A stretch of DNA of 37,621 nt, taken from assembly GCA_964370115.1 (NCBI GenBank), contig CAYJIA010000020.1, positions 1 to 37,621 of the forward strand, written 5' to 3'. Source of the DNA: SIG603 sp964370115. Its GTDB lineage: Bacteria; Bacillota; Clostridia; Oscillospirales; Acutalibacteraceae. How positions within the stretch are numbered: position 1 is the stretch's first letter; each line of letters begins with the position of its first letter. The notes beneath the pieces are model-generated. The model was given only the letters and a program-made list of their open reading frames with translations. It did not search any database and had not been told where the DNA came from. This document shows positions 16,768-24,878 of this stretch, piece by piece. A program made the translations under genes and the position numbers.

Positions 16768-17695
16768 TGAATTGTAGCGATTTAAGTACGAAAATCCATA
16801 CAAACATGGTAAGAATTGAAAGTGTAGAAGTAAATACCACTATATTCCCAGCGAGCTTTCCGTCGCCGCCTAGACTCTTTGCGAGCGCATAAGACGATAC
16901 GGCGGTGGGGGAGGCAAATATTGTCATTAAAATTACTAAAAACTCATTTCGGAAGCCTAGTAAAATAGCAATGCTAATGGAGATGATTGGGAAAACTATA
17001 AGCCTCATGATAACTGTAAAAGAAAGTGAGGGCAAATGCTCCTTTACATCACTAAACACAAATGAGGCACCTAAAAATACAAATACTAAAGGACTGGCAC
17101 TTTGGCCGACATCGCTTAAAGGTTCATAGATAAACTGTGGGATTTCTATTTTTAAAAATGCAAATAAAAGCCCTAGCATTGAAGCTATGATGAAAGGATT
17201 TTTAACGACTTGAATGAGCAAGGTTTTAACACTTAGTTTTTCACTTGAATAATAGGTAAGTACCGATACAGCTATGACATTGTAAAGCGGAATTACAAGT
17301 ATAGAGGCAATAGCCGCTGTAGAAGCAGCACCAGCGCCGTAAATTGATATGGCAATAGGTATTCCGAAAATTACATAATTGCTTCTGACCATGCCCTGTA
17401 TCATTACAGAGCGGCGTTTAGGATTTTTTTGAAAAATATTACAAAGGATAACACTGATAACAAGCTCACAGATTATTGCCACAAATATGAATATGAATAA
17501 GTTTGGCATAATAGTAATAGAATTTCTCGTGTCATAAATATTTACAAAAATAAGCATTGGTAAAAACACGGTAGACAAAATTTTATTCATTACATTTACA
17601 GTCTCGTCGGGCAGTCTGGATTTTAAGAGCATACCTAAGCCTAAAAGAAGCAAAAGCGGTGCGATAACATTAAAAGAAAGTATCAAATTTTCCAT
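16763..17695 (-). CDS. AEC-family permease (auxin efflux carrier type)
   Basis: 310 aa with about ten hydrophobic segments in two halves separated near residue 165, the usual AEC plan. N-terminal VIAPLLLLLGLGMLLKSRLPDE and later IFASPTAVSSYALAKSLGGD are typical. Bacterial members export or import small carboxylates such as malate; the substrate here is unknown. Own promoter; transcribed toward acn, whose operon starts just beyond. Confidence 0.88.
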   Translation of the reverse strand: MENLILSFNVIAPLLLLLGLGMLLKSRLPDETVNVMNKILSTVFLPMLIFVNIYDTRNSITIMPNLFIFIFVAIICELVISVILCNIFQKNPKRRSVMIQGMVRSNYVIFGIPIAISIYGAGAASTAAIASILVIPLYNVIAVSVLTYYSSEKLSVKTLLIQVVKNPFIIASMLGLLFAFLKIEIPQFIYEPLSDVGQSASPLVFVFLGASFVFSDVKEHLPSLSFTVIMRLIVFPIISISIAILLGFRNEFLVILMTIFASPTAVSSYALAKSLGGDGKLAGNIVVFTSTLSILTMFVWIFVLKSLQFM

Positions 17696-17730
17696 GTGTA
17701 ATAATCCTCATTCAAAAATAAATTTAATAT

Positions 17731-17759
17731 ATTATACCACTAAAGCATAACTTAGGCAA
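17731..17759 (-). promoter_or_regulatory. Promoter of the AEC permease gene
   Basis: On the minus strand TTGCCT (17754-17759), 17-bp spacer, TATAAT (17731-17736). Confidence 0.7.
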
Positions 17760-17790
17760 ATAAAATTTCGATATTTATATATTCTAACAC

Positions 17791-17819
17791 TTGATAGAAA
17801 TTGAAAAAAATGGTATAAT
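17791..17819 (+). promoter_or_regulatory. Promoter of tepA-uppP-ftsK
   Basis: TTGATA (17791-17796), 17-bp spacer, TATAAT (17814-17819); divergent from the AEC promoter. Confidence 0.75.
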
Positions 17820-17892
17820 ATAAGGCGATTTTTAAATCTATGTTTATTTTATCAATTCTTTGGGAAAATAGTATCTGAGAGGAGTTGATAAA

Positions 17893-18681
17893 ATGAAAAC
17901 AAAGGATAAACAGTATAATTTTTTTGTAAATGAGGACGAAAACGAAGAAGTTCAAGAAAGTACAGAAAATAGCCAACAAGTACAGCACAGCACTATGGCA
18001 GACGACGGCTCTGTTGTGATAATGAAAAATTCTTTAAAGATTTTTTGCATGACCATAATTGGTCAAGTAGAGGGACATTATATTTTGCCACCTCAAAACA
18101 AGGCGACAAAATATGAGCATGTAATACCACAAATCGTGGCGGTTGAAGAAGACGACAATATCGACGGGCTGTTGATTATTCTAAACACTGTAGGCGGAGA
18201 TGTAGAGGCAGGGCTTGCAATTGCAGAGCTTATTGCGGGAATGAAAAAACCTACGGTATCACTGGTTTTGGGTGGAGGCCACTCTATAGGCGCGCCACTT
18301 GCCGTGTCGGCAAAAAAGACCTTTATTGCGCGCTCTGCATCTATGACTATACACCCAGTAAGGCTCAACGGTCTTGTTTTAGGTGTTCCGCAAAGCTTTG
18401 AATATTTTCAAAGAATGCAGGGAAGAATTACAAAATTTGTAGTGGAAAACTCTGGTATTTGCGCTGAAAAGTTCACGAAACTCATGATGAACACAGGTGA
18501 ACTTGTGACGGATGTGGGTACAGTTCTCGATGGAGACAATGCAGTAGAAGTAGGGCTTATAGATTCGCTTGGAACTTTAGCGGACGCACTTGCGGCTTTG
18601 TCGGATATGATTAACGGCAAAAAAATCATGAAGAAAGTTCCTGCGAAAAAGACTAGAAAAAAGACAAGCAAAAACACATAA
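17893..18681 (+). CDS. tepA: ClpP-family serine protease, TepA type
   Basis: 262 aa. ClpP/crotonase fold with LNTVGGDVEAGLAI, nucleophile Ser131 in GGGHSIGAPLAVSA and His154 in MTIHPVR. The N-terminal 40 residues are acidic and Gln/Ser-rich; the tail is Lys-rich (KKVPAKKTRKKTSK). In Bacillus the relative TepA/YmfB lies upstream of spoIIIE and is linked to protein export and spore proteins; the same neighbourhood here, with ftsK two genes on, supports the name. GAGGAG precedes the ATG. Confidence 0.87.
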   Translation: MKTKDKQYNFFVNEDENEEVQESTENSQQVQHSTMADDGSVVIMKNSLKIFCMTIIGQVEGHYILPPQNKATKYEHVIPQIVAVEEDDNIDGLLIILNTVGGDVEAGLAIAELIAGMKKPTVSLVLGGGHSIGAPLAVSAKKTFIARSASMTIHPVRLNGLVLGVPQSFEYFQRMQGRITKFVVENSGICAEKFTKLMMNTGELVTDVGTVLDGDNAVEVGLIDSLGTLADALAALSDMINGKKIMKKVPAKKTRKKTSKNT

Positions 18682-18682
18682 A

Positions 18683-18698
18683 ATCGGCAATTGCCGAT
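18683..18698. promoter_or_regulatory. Perfect 16-bp palindrome between tepA and uppP
   Basis: ATCGGCAATTGCCGAT starts two bases after the tepA stop and ends 18 bases before uppP. It could form an mRNA hairpin upstream of the uppP ribosome site or bind a dimeric protein. Role unknown. Confidence 0.4.
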
Positions 18699-18716
18699 AC
18701 ATATTTAGGAGGAAAT

Positions 18717-19649
18717 ATGACAATTTTTGAAGCGATTATTCAGGGCATAGTGCAAGGCGCGACCGAGTTTTTACCAATTTCCAGCAGCGGACACTTGTCA
18801 CTTGCCCAACATATAATGGGTGTTAGCGTGGAAAATTTATTTTTTGGAATAATGTTACATATAGGTACACTTATCGCAGTGATTATGGTATATTACAAAC
18901 TTATGCTAAGACTTATTGGTGAGTTTTTTGTGATGGTAAAAGACTTGCTGACAGGTAAATTTAAGTGGAATAACATGAGTGACGACAGAAGGCTAGTGAT
19001 GATGCTCATAATAGGACTTATACCTTTATTTTTACTGTTTGTGCCAATCCCTGGAACAGGTATGGCGTTAAAGGATTTGTCCGAAATGTGGGCGACAGAC
19101 AGCAATTTACTTGTAGAGGGAATTTCTCTTTTACTAACGGCAACACTGCTTACTCTTGCAATTAGGGCAGGTAAAAAACAACAAAAAATCTTTAATGAGC
19201 GTCATGGAAGTAAAATTCCGGGAAGAAGCAGATTTAATACGATAGATGCTCTATGTATAGGTGTGGCACAGTGTTTTGCGGCGGTTTTACCGGGGCTTTC
19301 TCGCTCGGGCTCTACACTTTCTACGGCGATGGTAAGAGGAATTAATAAACAAAAAGCACTTGACTATTCATTCGTTTTGGGTAGTCCAGCAATTTTAGCA
19401 GCGGCGGCACTGTCTATTGGAGATGTTGTAGGAGAGCCTATAGGCATAGGATATGAAGTGCTAGCAGCTGGGTTTATATCAGCGATAATTGTAGGATTTT
19501 TAGCGATAAAACTTTTCAAATGGCTTGTAAGCTCAGATAAGTTGCATGTTTTTGCTATCTATGCGTTTGTAGTGGGACTTGCGACAATAGTTGTATCTAT
19601 TGTTGAGTTCGTACTTGGATATAACATATTTACTGGAATTGCATTATAA
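18717..19649 (+). CDS. uppP: Undecaprenyl-diphosphatase
   Basis: 310 aa integral membrane enzyme that recycles undecaprenyl pyrophosphate to the monophosphate for wall synthesis and gives bacitracin tolerance. Both active-site signatures are present: GATEFLPISSSGH near residue 15 and PGLSRSGSTLSTAMVRG near residue 198. About eight hydrophobic segments. AGGAGG six bases before the ATG. Lies between tepA and ftsK in one unit. Confidence 0.97.
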   Translation: MTIFEAIIQGIVQGATEFLPISSSGHLSLAQHIMGVSVENLFFGIMLHIGTLIAVIMVYYKLMLRLIGEFFVMVKDLLTGKFKWNNMSDDRRLVMMLIIGLIPLFLLFVPIPGTGMALKDLSEMWATDSNLLVEGISLLLTATLLTLAIRAGKKQQKIFNERHGSKIPGRSRFNTIDALCIGVAQCFAAVLPGLSRSGSTLSTAMVRGINKQKALDYSFVLGSPAILAAAALSIGDVVGEPIGIGYEVLAAGFISAIIVGFLAIKLFKWLVSSDKLHVFAIYAFVVGLATIVVSIVEFVLGYNIFTGIAL

Positions 19650-19667
19650 AATAACGGAGGGACAAAA

Positions 19668-22385
19668 TTGGAACGAAAAAATAACACAGGAAAAATCACA
19701 AGGAGCACGCAAAACAGAAAAGCAGCTCCTAAAAAAAGTCCTGCCAAAAAGAATACTCTAACACCAGAGCAAATGGAGCAGATAAAACAAAAAAATCAAG
19801 TAAAGGCAGTCGTGATGTTTATTTTGGCAGTGCTCATGCTGTTTATTGTGGTGATACCAGGTGAAAATGTGTGGATGTGGATGCACAGCCTGTTCTTAGG
19901 TTTTTTTGGATTTTGGGCAATTTTATGGCCTATATTGCTTGGATACATAGCATCTATCATAGCACTAAAAAAGCCACTTGAAAGAATAAAGCCTAGAATA
20001 TGGCTGATTATTGGCACGATAGTACTAGTTTGTGCCACTATGTATGTCTATAGTGATTTAACTTATGTGAAAGATACAAATATGTTTGAGTTTTTGGGCG
20101 CTATGTTTACGACAGGTGTCTTAGGCTCAAGCTCAGGAGTTATAGGTGGCATTATAGGTTCGCCGCTAATACTTTCTCTAGGAGTAATAGGTGCTAGAAT
20201 AGTAGTTACTTTGCTATTAGTGCTTGCATTGATGATTTTGACAGGAACAACGCTTGCAAGGGTGTTAAATCTAGCAGGAAAGCCTGTCAATGTAGTTAAA
20301 GAGAATATTAATCATGTAAGAGAAAAAAGGCAAAGAGATAAAGAAGAGGCAAGACAATATGCCGAGGTTACATATAGCACAGATAACTATAGCGAAGAAG
20401 CTTATGATAAAGTGGCAAAAAGAAAAGAGATAAAAAAAGAAAAGAAACAAAACTTGCAAGACTTTAACGAGGCTTTAGGCATTAAGGATAAGGAAAAAGA
20501 AGAAGAGTATATGCCAGTGCCTAAAAAAAGTTCCGACGAGTTTTTAAGCGACTTCCCAAGTATGAAACCCCGTGTAAAAGAAGAGGAAGCCTCTGAGGAT
20601 TTAAACACAGCTTACGAAAAGATAAATGTAAAAGAAGAAATTAGACAACCAGAAATTACACAGAATAAAAACGAGTTTTTCTCGTCACCAAAAACCGCCG
20701 AGGCAACGGTGAAATCTTCTACAACTATACCGCTTGATGCGTCGCAAGAGGCCCTTGACAATGTATCTAAAATGGCGCAGGAGTTTATTAAAAAGAGAGA
20801 AGAAACAGAGAAAGAGCAACTTGCAAACTCTGCTCAAATGGCGCTTTATGACGAAAATAAAGACAAGGCAAATACCTATGTTTTCCCACCTATCAGCATG
20901 ATAGAGGCTGGAAAAAAACTTAATATTGAGGTAGAGCGAGAAGAGCTTCAGTCAAATGGCAAAAAACTTGTAGACACACTAAAAAGCTTTGGTGTGCAGA
21001 CAAAAATTATAGACATTTGCAGAGGCCCATCGGTCACAAGGTATGAGCTTCAACCAGCGGCAGGCGTTAAAATCAGCAAGATTACAAACCTTGCAGACGA
21101 CTTGGCTCTAAACCTTGCGGCAACAGGCGTTAGGATAGAGGCGCCTATCCCTGGTAAACCGGCGGTAGGCATCGAGATACCCAACAAGAACAAATCGGTT
21201 GTAAGAATGAGAGAACTGTTGGAGTCAAATGCATTTATAGGATCAAAAAGCAAACTTACAGTAGTTTTAGGGCGTGATATAGCAGGTCAAGTAACCGTGG
21301 CTGACCTTGCAAAAATGCCACATACGCTTATCGCAGGTACTACGGGCTCTGGTAAATCGGTTTGTATCAACTCACTTGTTATGAGCTTGATTTTTAAATC
21401 AACTCCTGACGAAGTAAGATTTTTAATGATAGACCCAAAAGTTGTTGAGCTTGGAATTTACAACGGTATACCGCATCTTTTAGTACCAGTCGTAACAGAT
21501 CCGCGAAAAGCCGCAGGTGCCTTAAACTGGGCAGTTACAGAAATGCTTAATAGGTATAAGATATTTGCCGACTTTAGCGTTAAAGACTTGCATGGCTATA
21601 ACGAGCTTGCAAAGCAAAATGGATATGTGGACGAAAACGGTCAACCTATGCTAAAAATGCCTCAGATAGTAATAATAATTGACGAGCTTGCAGACCTTAT
21701 GATGGCGGCGCCCAATGAAGTGGAGGACTCAATTTGTAGGCTTGCACAAATGGCTCGTGCTGCTGGTATGCACTTGGTAGTTGCAACACAAAGACCTACT
21801 GTAGACGTTGTTACAGGCCTTATTAAGGCGAATATTCCAAGTAGAATTGCCTTTGCCGTGTCTTCGGCAATAGACTCGAGAACTATTTTGGACTCGGTTG
21901 GCGCCGAGAAGCTTTTAGGACAGGGCGATATGCTGTTTTCTCCTGTCGGTATGCACAAGCCTACAAGAATTCAAGGCTGTTTTGTTACCGAGAAAGAAAT
22001 TGAAATGGTAGTAGACTTTGTCAAAAACAGCAGAGAGATAAGTTATGATGAGAAAATCATTGAAGATATAGAGAAAAACGCAATACTTGAAAATTCAAAA
22101 GGCGAAAAATCCGACTCTGACGGCTCAAATGCCGACCCGATGCTTGAAGAGGCTATTAAATGTGTAATGGAAGCAGGACAGGCGTCGACTTCTCTGCTTC
22201 AAAGAAGACTTAGACTAGGCTATGCAAGGGCGGGTAGATTGGTAGACGAAATGGAGCAAATGGGAATAGTAGGTCCACACGAGGGTTCAAAACCGAGACA
22301 AGTGCTCATGAGTTATTCTCAGTGGCTAGAAAGAAATATGCAAAAAACAGAAAGTGCAGACGATGAAACATCTGCACCCGTTTAA
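19668..22385 (+). CDS. ftsK: DNA translocase FtsK/SpoIIIE
   Basis: 905 aa. N-terminal basic stretch, four to five membrane segments (about residues 45-205), a charged linker (about 215-395) and the motor: alpha/beta domain with RGPSVTRYELQPAAGVKISK, Walker A GTTGSGKSV near residue 556, Walker B VIIIDELADLMM near 668. The C-terminal winged-helix gamma domain (about 825-890) recognises KOPS-type DNA. It pumps chromosomes through the division or sporulation septum. The start is TTG at 19668, supported by CGGAGGG upstream. Confidence 0.96.
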   Translation: MERKNNTGKITRSTQNRKAAPKKSPAKKNTLTPEQMEQIKQKNQVKAVVMFILAVLMLFIVVIPGENVWMWMHSLFLGFFGFWAILWPILLGYIASIIALKKPLERIKPRIWLIIGTIVLVCATMYVYSDLTYVKDTNMFEFLGAMFTTGVLGSSSGVIGGIIGSPLILSLGVIGARIVVTLLLVLALMILTGTTLARVLNLAGKPVNVVKENINHVREKRQRDKEEARQYAEVTYSTDNYSEEAYDKVAKRKEIKKEKKQNLQDFNEALGIKDKEKEEEYMPVPKKSSDEFLSDFPSMKPRVKEEEASEDLNTAYEKINVKEEIRQPEITQNKNEFFSSPKTAEATVKSSTTIPLDASQEALDNVSKMAQEFIKKREETEKEQLANSAQMALYDENKDKANTYVFPPISMIEAGKKLNIEVEREELQSNGKKLVDTLKSFGVQTKIIDICRGPSVTRYELQPAAGVKISKITNLADDLALNLAATGVRIEAPIPGKPAVGIEIPNKNKSVVRMRELLESNAFIGSKSKLTVVLGRDIAGQVTVADLAKMPHTLIAGTTGSGKSVCINSLVMSLIFKSTPDEVRFLMIDPKVVELGIYNGIPHLLVPVVTDPRKAAGALNWAVTEMLNRYKIFADFSVKDLHGYNELAKQNGYVDENGQPMLKMPQIVIIIDELADLMMAAPNEVEDSICRLAQMARAAGMHLVVATQRPTVDVVTGLIKANIPSRIAFAVSSAIDSRTILDSVGAEKLLGQGDMLFSPVGMHKPTRIQGCFVTEKEIEMVVDFVKNSREISYDEKIIEDIEKNAILENSKGEKSDSDGSNADPMLEEAIKCVMEAGQASTSLLQRRLRLGYARAGRLVDEMEQMGIVGPHEGSKPRQVLMSYSQWLERNMQKTESADDETSAPV

Positions 22386-22399
22386 AAGGAGTTAAATTT

Positions 22400-22621
22400 A
22401 TGAAAAAATTAGTAATTGACAGGGTAGAGGGACAATACACAGTATGCGAGGACAAGGATAAAAAGTTTTTTGCTATTTTAACCTCAGAAATGCCAAAGGA
22501 CTGCACCACAGGTACAGCCCTAATAATTGATGATAATGGTGAAATTAAGATTGATAAGGAAGAAACTCAAAGACTTAAAGAAAAAATGCTTAGGAGGAAA
22601 GGTAATATTCCTCGTAAATGA
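22400..22621 (+). CDS. DUF3006-type small protein
   Basis: 73 aa, beginning MKKLVIDRVEGQYTVCED and ending in a Lys/Arg-rich helix. The 'VIDRVEG.YAV' opening and small beta-barrel pattern match DUF3006 (PF11213), of unknown function. AAAGGAG lies upstream and it follows ftsK by 14 bases. Its last 32 bases overlap the end of the convergent coaX gene. Confidence 0.75.
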   Translation: MKKLVIDRVEGQYTVCEDKDKKFFAILTSEMPKDCTTGTALIIDDNGEIKIDKEETQRLKEKMLRRKGNIPRK

Positions 22622-23363
22622 TTTTAAGTCCGTCTAAAAGCAGAGTGTCGCTAAAGACTATATCGGATTTGCAGTTTTCTACTATTGTTTTTGCAAGTCC
22701 ACCTGTGGCTATTATGGTGCACTTGTAGCCAAGTTCGTCTTGAATTCTGTCACATAGCCCGTCAAGCATTGACGAGGCGCCAAATATAACACCCGACTGA
22801 ATACAGGTAGGAGTGTCACGGCCTATCACCGACTTAGGTGCCTCTAAACTTACAGAGGAAAGCTGTGCAGCCCTGCCTGTAAGTGCGTCAAGAGATATTC
22901 CAACGCCCGGCAAAATAGAACCACCCAAAATAAGACCGTCTTTATCCGTTACAAACAAAGTGGTCGCAGTGCCCATGTCTATTACAATGTTTGGATATGA
23001 GAAAAATCTTTTAGCTGCAAGACAGCCGACGATTAAATCGGCACCAAGTACAGACAAGTCGCCGTCTTTTACCTCTAAATTTTTAACTATATCGGCAGTT
23101 ACAACCAGTGCGTCGATAGAGAAGATAAGACGGATTGCCTTTGAAATATAGCCTGTAAGCCTAGGAACAACCGAGCTTATTACGGCGCCTTTAATATTCT
23201 CTCTGTCTATATTATAAAGTTTTAGTATATCGGATATCTCGACCGCATACTGGTCTTCCATTCTAATTGTATCTGTAGCCATGCGTGACACAAAGATGAG
23301 TTTTTGCTCATCGTAGACACCCATGGTTATATTTGTATTTCCAACATCAAGTGTAAGTAACAA
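22590..23363 (-). CDS. coaX: Type III pantothenate kinase
   Basis: 257 aa, first step of coenzyme A synthesis. ASKHA-fold motifs: LTLDVGNTNITMGVYD (phosphate loop with the catalytic Asp), AVISSVVPRLT, GADLIVG and VIDMGTATTLFV. Length fits CoaX. The start is TTG, nine bases after GGAGG. No homologous partner gene is adjacent; the gene is flanked by a promoter region and repeat copy B upstream. Confidence 0.95.
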   Translation of the reverse strand: MLLTLDVGNTNITMGVYDEQKLIFVSRMATDTIRMEDQYAVEISDILKLYNIDRENIKGAVISSVVPRLTGYISKAIRLIFSIDALVVTADIVKNLEVKDGDLSVLGADLIVGCLAAKRFFSYPNIVIDMGTATTLFVTDKDGLILGGSILPGVGISLDALTGRAAQLSSVSLEAPKSVIGRDTPTCIQSGVIFGASSMLDGLCDRIQDELGYKCTIIATGGLAKTIVENCKSDIVFSDTLLLDGLKIIYEEYYLSS

Positions 23364-23404
23364 TTTTGTTTACCTCCAAAATAATAATTTTAATTTATTT
23401 TAAA

Positions 23405-23435
23405 ATTATACAGACTGTCAAAAAACTATTTACAA
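23405..23435 (-). promoter_or_regulatory. Possible coaX promoter
   Basis: On the minus strand TATAAT (23405-23410) with TTGTAA (23430-23435) 19 bases upstream. A TTGACA is also present but only five bases from the -10, too near to act as -35. Confidence 0.35.
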
Positions 23436-23441
23436 AAAAAG

Positions 23442-23606
23442 TTGCACAAAGGGGAGTAACATAAAAAGGCAAAACGCTTTTTCTATCGCAAAAAGCTTTG
23501 CAAAAAAGCTCTTCTAAGGCAAAAGAGTTACGTTTTCTGCGGAAAACGACTTAGGGCTCTGCCCTAAGTACCCGAAATCTTTTGAAAAAGATTTATTAAA
23601 ACTTTT
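23442..23606 (+). repeat. Dispersed multi-hairpin repeat, copy B
   Basis: Begins TTGCACAAA like copy A and shares the core (about 23502-23606) with hairpins CGTTTTCTGCGGAAAACG, CTTAGGGCTCTGCCCTAAG and AAATCTTTTGAAAAAGATTT. A further hairpin GCTTTTTCTATCGCAAAAAGC precedes it. It lies 80 bases past the spmB stop, antisense to spmB. The 323-base gap between coaX and spmB otherwise holds only the coaX leader. Confidence 0.82.
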
Positions 23607-23686
23607 GTTTTCACAAAAAAACGAAGCGCCTTACCTTTTTTGACACGCTGAATAATTTAATTTACTCTAAAATTATATGCTATATT

Positions 23687-24208
23687 TTAAAAATTTGCAA
23701 GTCTTACACTGAGGCCTGCAAGTATAAAGGCGACAAAATCTCCTGAAAGTGCAGTGGGGACGGTGTAAAGTAAGCTTTTATAATGTCTTGCACCGAAATA
23801 TATGCTTATGGCGTAAAATGTAGTTTCGGTAGAAGCGGAAAGAACTGAGGCTATCTGGCCTTCAAGGCTGTCGGTGCCGTTTGTTTCGAAAATATTTATA
23901 AGCGCCGAGTTTGCGCCACTTCCTGATATTGGCCGAATAATGGCTAGTGGAATAATTTCACTTGGGATGCCAAAAAACTCACATAGTGGGCTTAAAATAT
24001 TTGATATTGCAGTTATCGCACCCGAAGACTGTAACATACTTATGCCGACTATTATTCCAATGAGTGTAGGCATTACAGAGACCGCCGAATTAATACCTTC
24101 TTTTGCGCCTTTTATGAAGGTGGTGAATATCGGTACAGATTTTACAAATGCGATGCTTGCTATGAGTGTGACGATTAAGACGGGAAAAAGGTTAGCGAAG
24201 TTTGTCAT
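23687..24208 (-). CDS. spmB: Spore maturation protein B
   Basis: 173 aa membrane protein with the Gate/nucleoside-recognition fold: MPTLIGIIVGISMLQSSGA, then IIRPISGSGANSALIN and LSASTETTFYAISIYFGA. SpmA/SpmB act in dehydration of the spore core in Bacillus. It overlaps spmA by 17 bases. No clear own terminator; the hairpins of repeat copy B follow. Confidence 0.93.
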   Translation of the reverse strand: MTNFANLFPVLIVTLIASIAFVKSVPIFTTFIKGAKEGINSAVSVMPTLIGIIVGISMLQSSGAITAISNILSPLCEFFGIPSEIIPLAIIRPISGSGANSALINIFETNGTDSLEGQIASVLSASTETTFYAISIYFGARHYKSLLYTVPTALSGDFVAFILAGLSVRLANF

Positions 24209-24779
24209 TGTATAATTTCTCCATTGCTTTACAAATTGTTACTACTGTAAATAAAACACCAAAAGAAGTAATCCATACTGGTATGAGCACAGAAAAAGGC
24301 TCTAGGCTACCATAAGCATGTCTAATAGATGCAATGCCCGTAGGCAGAATTTGAAGCGAGGCAGTGTTTACTACCACAAACATTATCATTTCTTTACTAG
24401 GGTAATCACCATTGTGGTTTTTTTCCATATCACACATAGCCGAAAGACCTAAGGGCGTGGCGGCGTTTGATAAGCCTATCAGATTTGCAGTGAAGTTAAG
24501 TGATATTTTTTCCTTTACATTATTATTGCCCTTAAATGCAGGAAACAAGAAGTTTATCAGTGGCATGAAAATTTTCTGTAAAAAAGCGGTGATGCCACAG
24601 CTTCCGGCAATTTTAGTAATTCCCATCCAAAATGCCATACTACCTATAAGGGATATGGTGAGTGTTACGGCGTTTGTCGCACCGTCAAACATGCTTTGAG
24701 TGAGTTTGTCTATATTTCCTTCTGCTATGGAAAATACAAAGGATATAATTATCATAAAAACCCATATGTAATCTATCAT
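24192..24779 (-). CDS. spmA: Spore maturation protein A
   Basis: 195 aa membrane protein with the conserved LIGSMAFWMGITKIAGSCG and NLIGLSNAATPLGL segments and about five hydrophobic helices. Partner of SpmB, next in the same unit. TAGGAG precedes the ATG. A possible sporulation promoter lies upstream. Confidence 0.93.
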   Translation of the reverse strand: MIDYIWVFMIIISFVFSIAEGNIDKLTQSMFDGATNAVTLTISLIGSMAFWMGITKIAGSCGITAFLQKIFMPLINFLFPAFKGNNNVKEKISLNFTANLIGLSNAATPLGLSAMCDMEKNHNGDYPSKEMIMFVVVNTASLQILPTGIASIRHAYGSLEPFSVLIPVWITSFGVLFTVVTICKAMEKLYNDKLR

Positions 24780-24809
24780 ATCTGCACTCCTAATTTTTAA
24801 AATTTACTG

Positions 24810-24838
24810 TTGACTTTAGCCTTTAAAAAAGGTATTGT
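24810..24838 (+). promoter_or_regulatory. Promoter of the pepV unit
   Basis: TTGACT (24810-24815), 17-bp spacer, TATTGT (24833-24838). Confidence 0.55.
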
Positions 24839-24847
24839 TATTATATA

Positions 24848-24876
24848 AAAATATGCTTGTTGAAAGGAAACTATAC
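24848..24876 (-). promoter_or_regulatory. Candidate sigma-E-type promoter for spmAB
   Basis: On the minus strand GTATAG (24871-24876) with ATA 16 bases upstream of CATATTTT (24848-24855), close to the mother-cell sigma-E pattern ATA / CATACAnT. In Bacillus spmAB is under sigma-E. The match is partial and the region is AT-rich. Confidence 0.3.
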
Positions 24877-24878
24877 TA

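Noticed and set aside
23405..23421. TTGACA near TATAAT upstream of coaX as a consensus promoter
   Set aside because: The spacer is only five bases; the -10 may be real with another -35.
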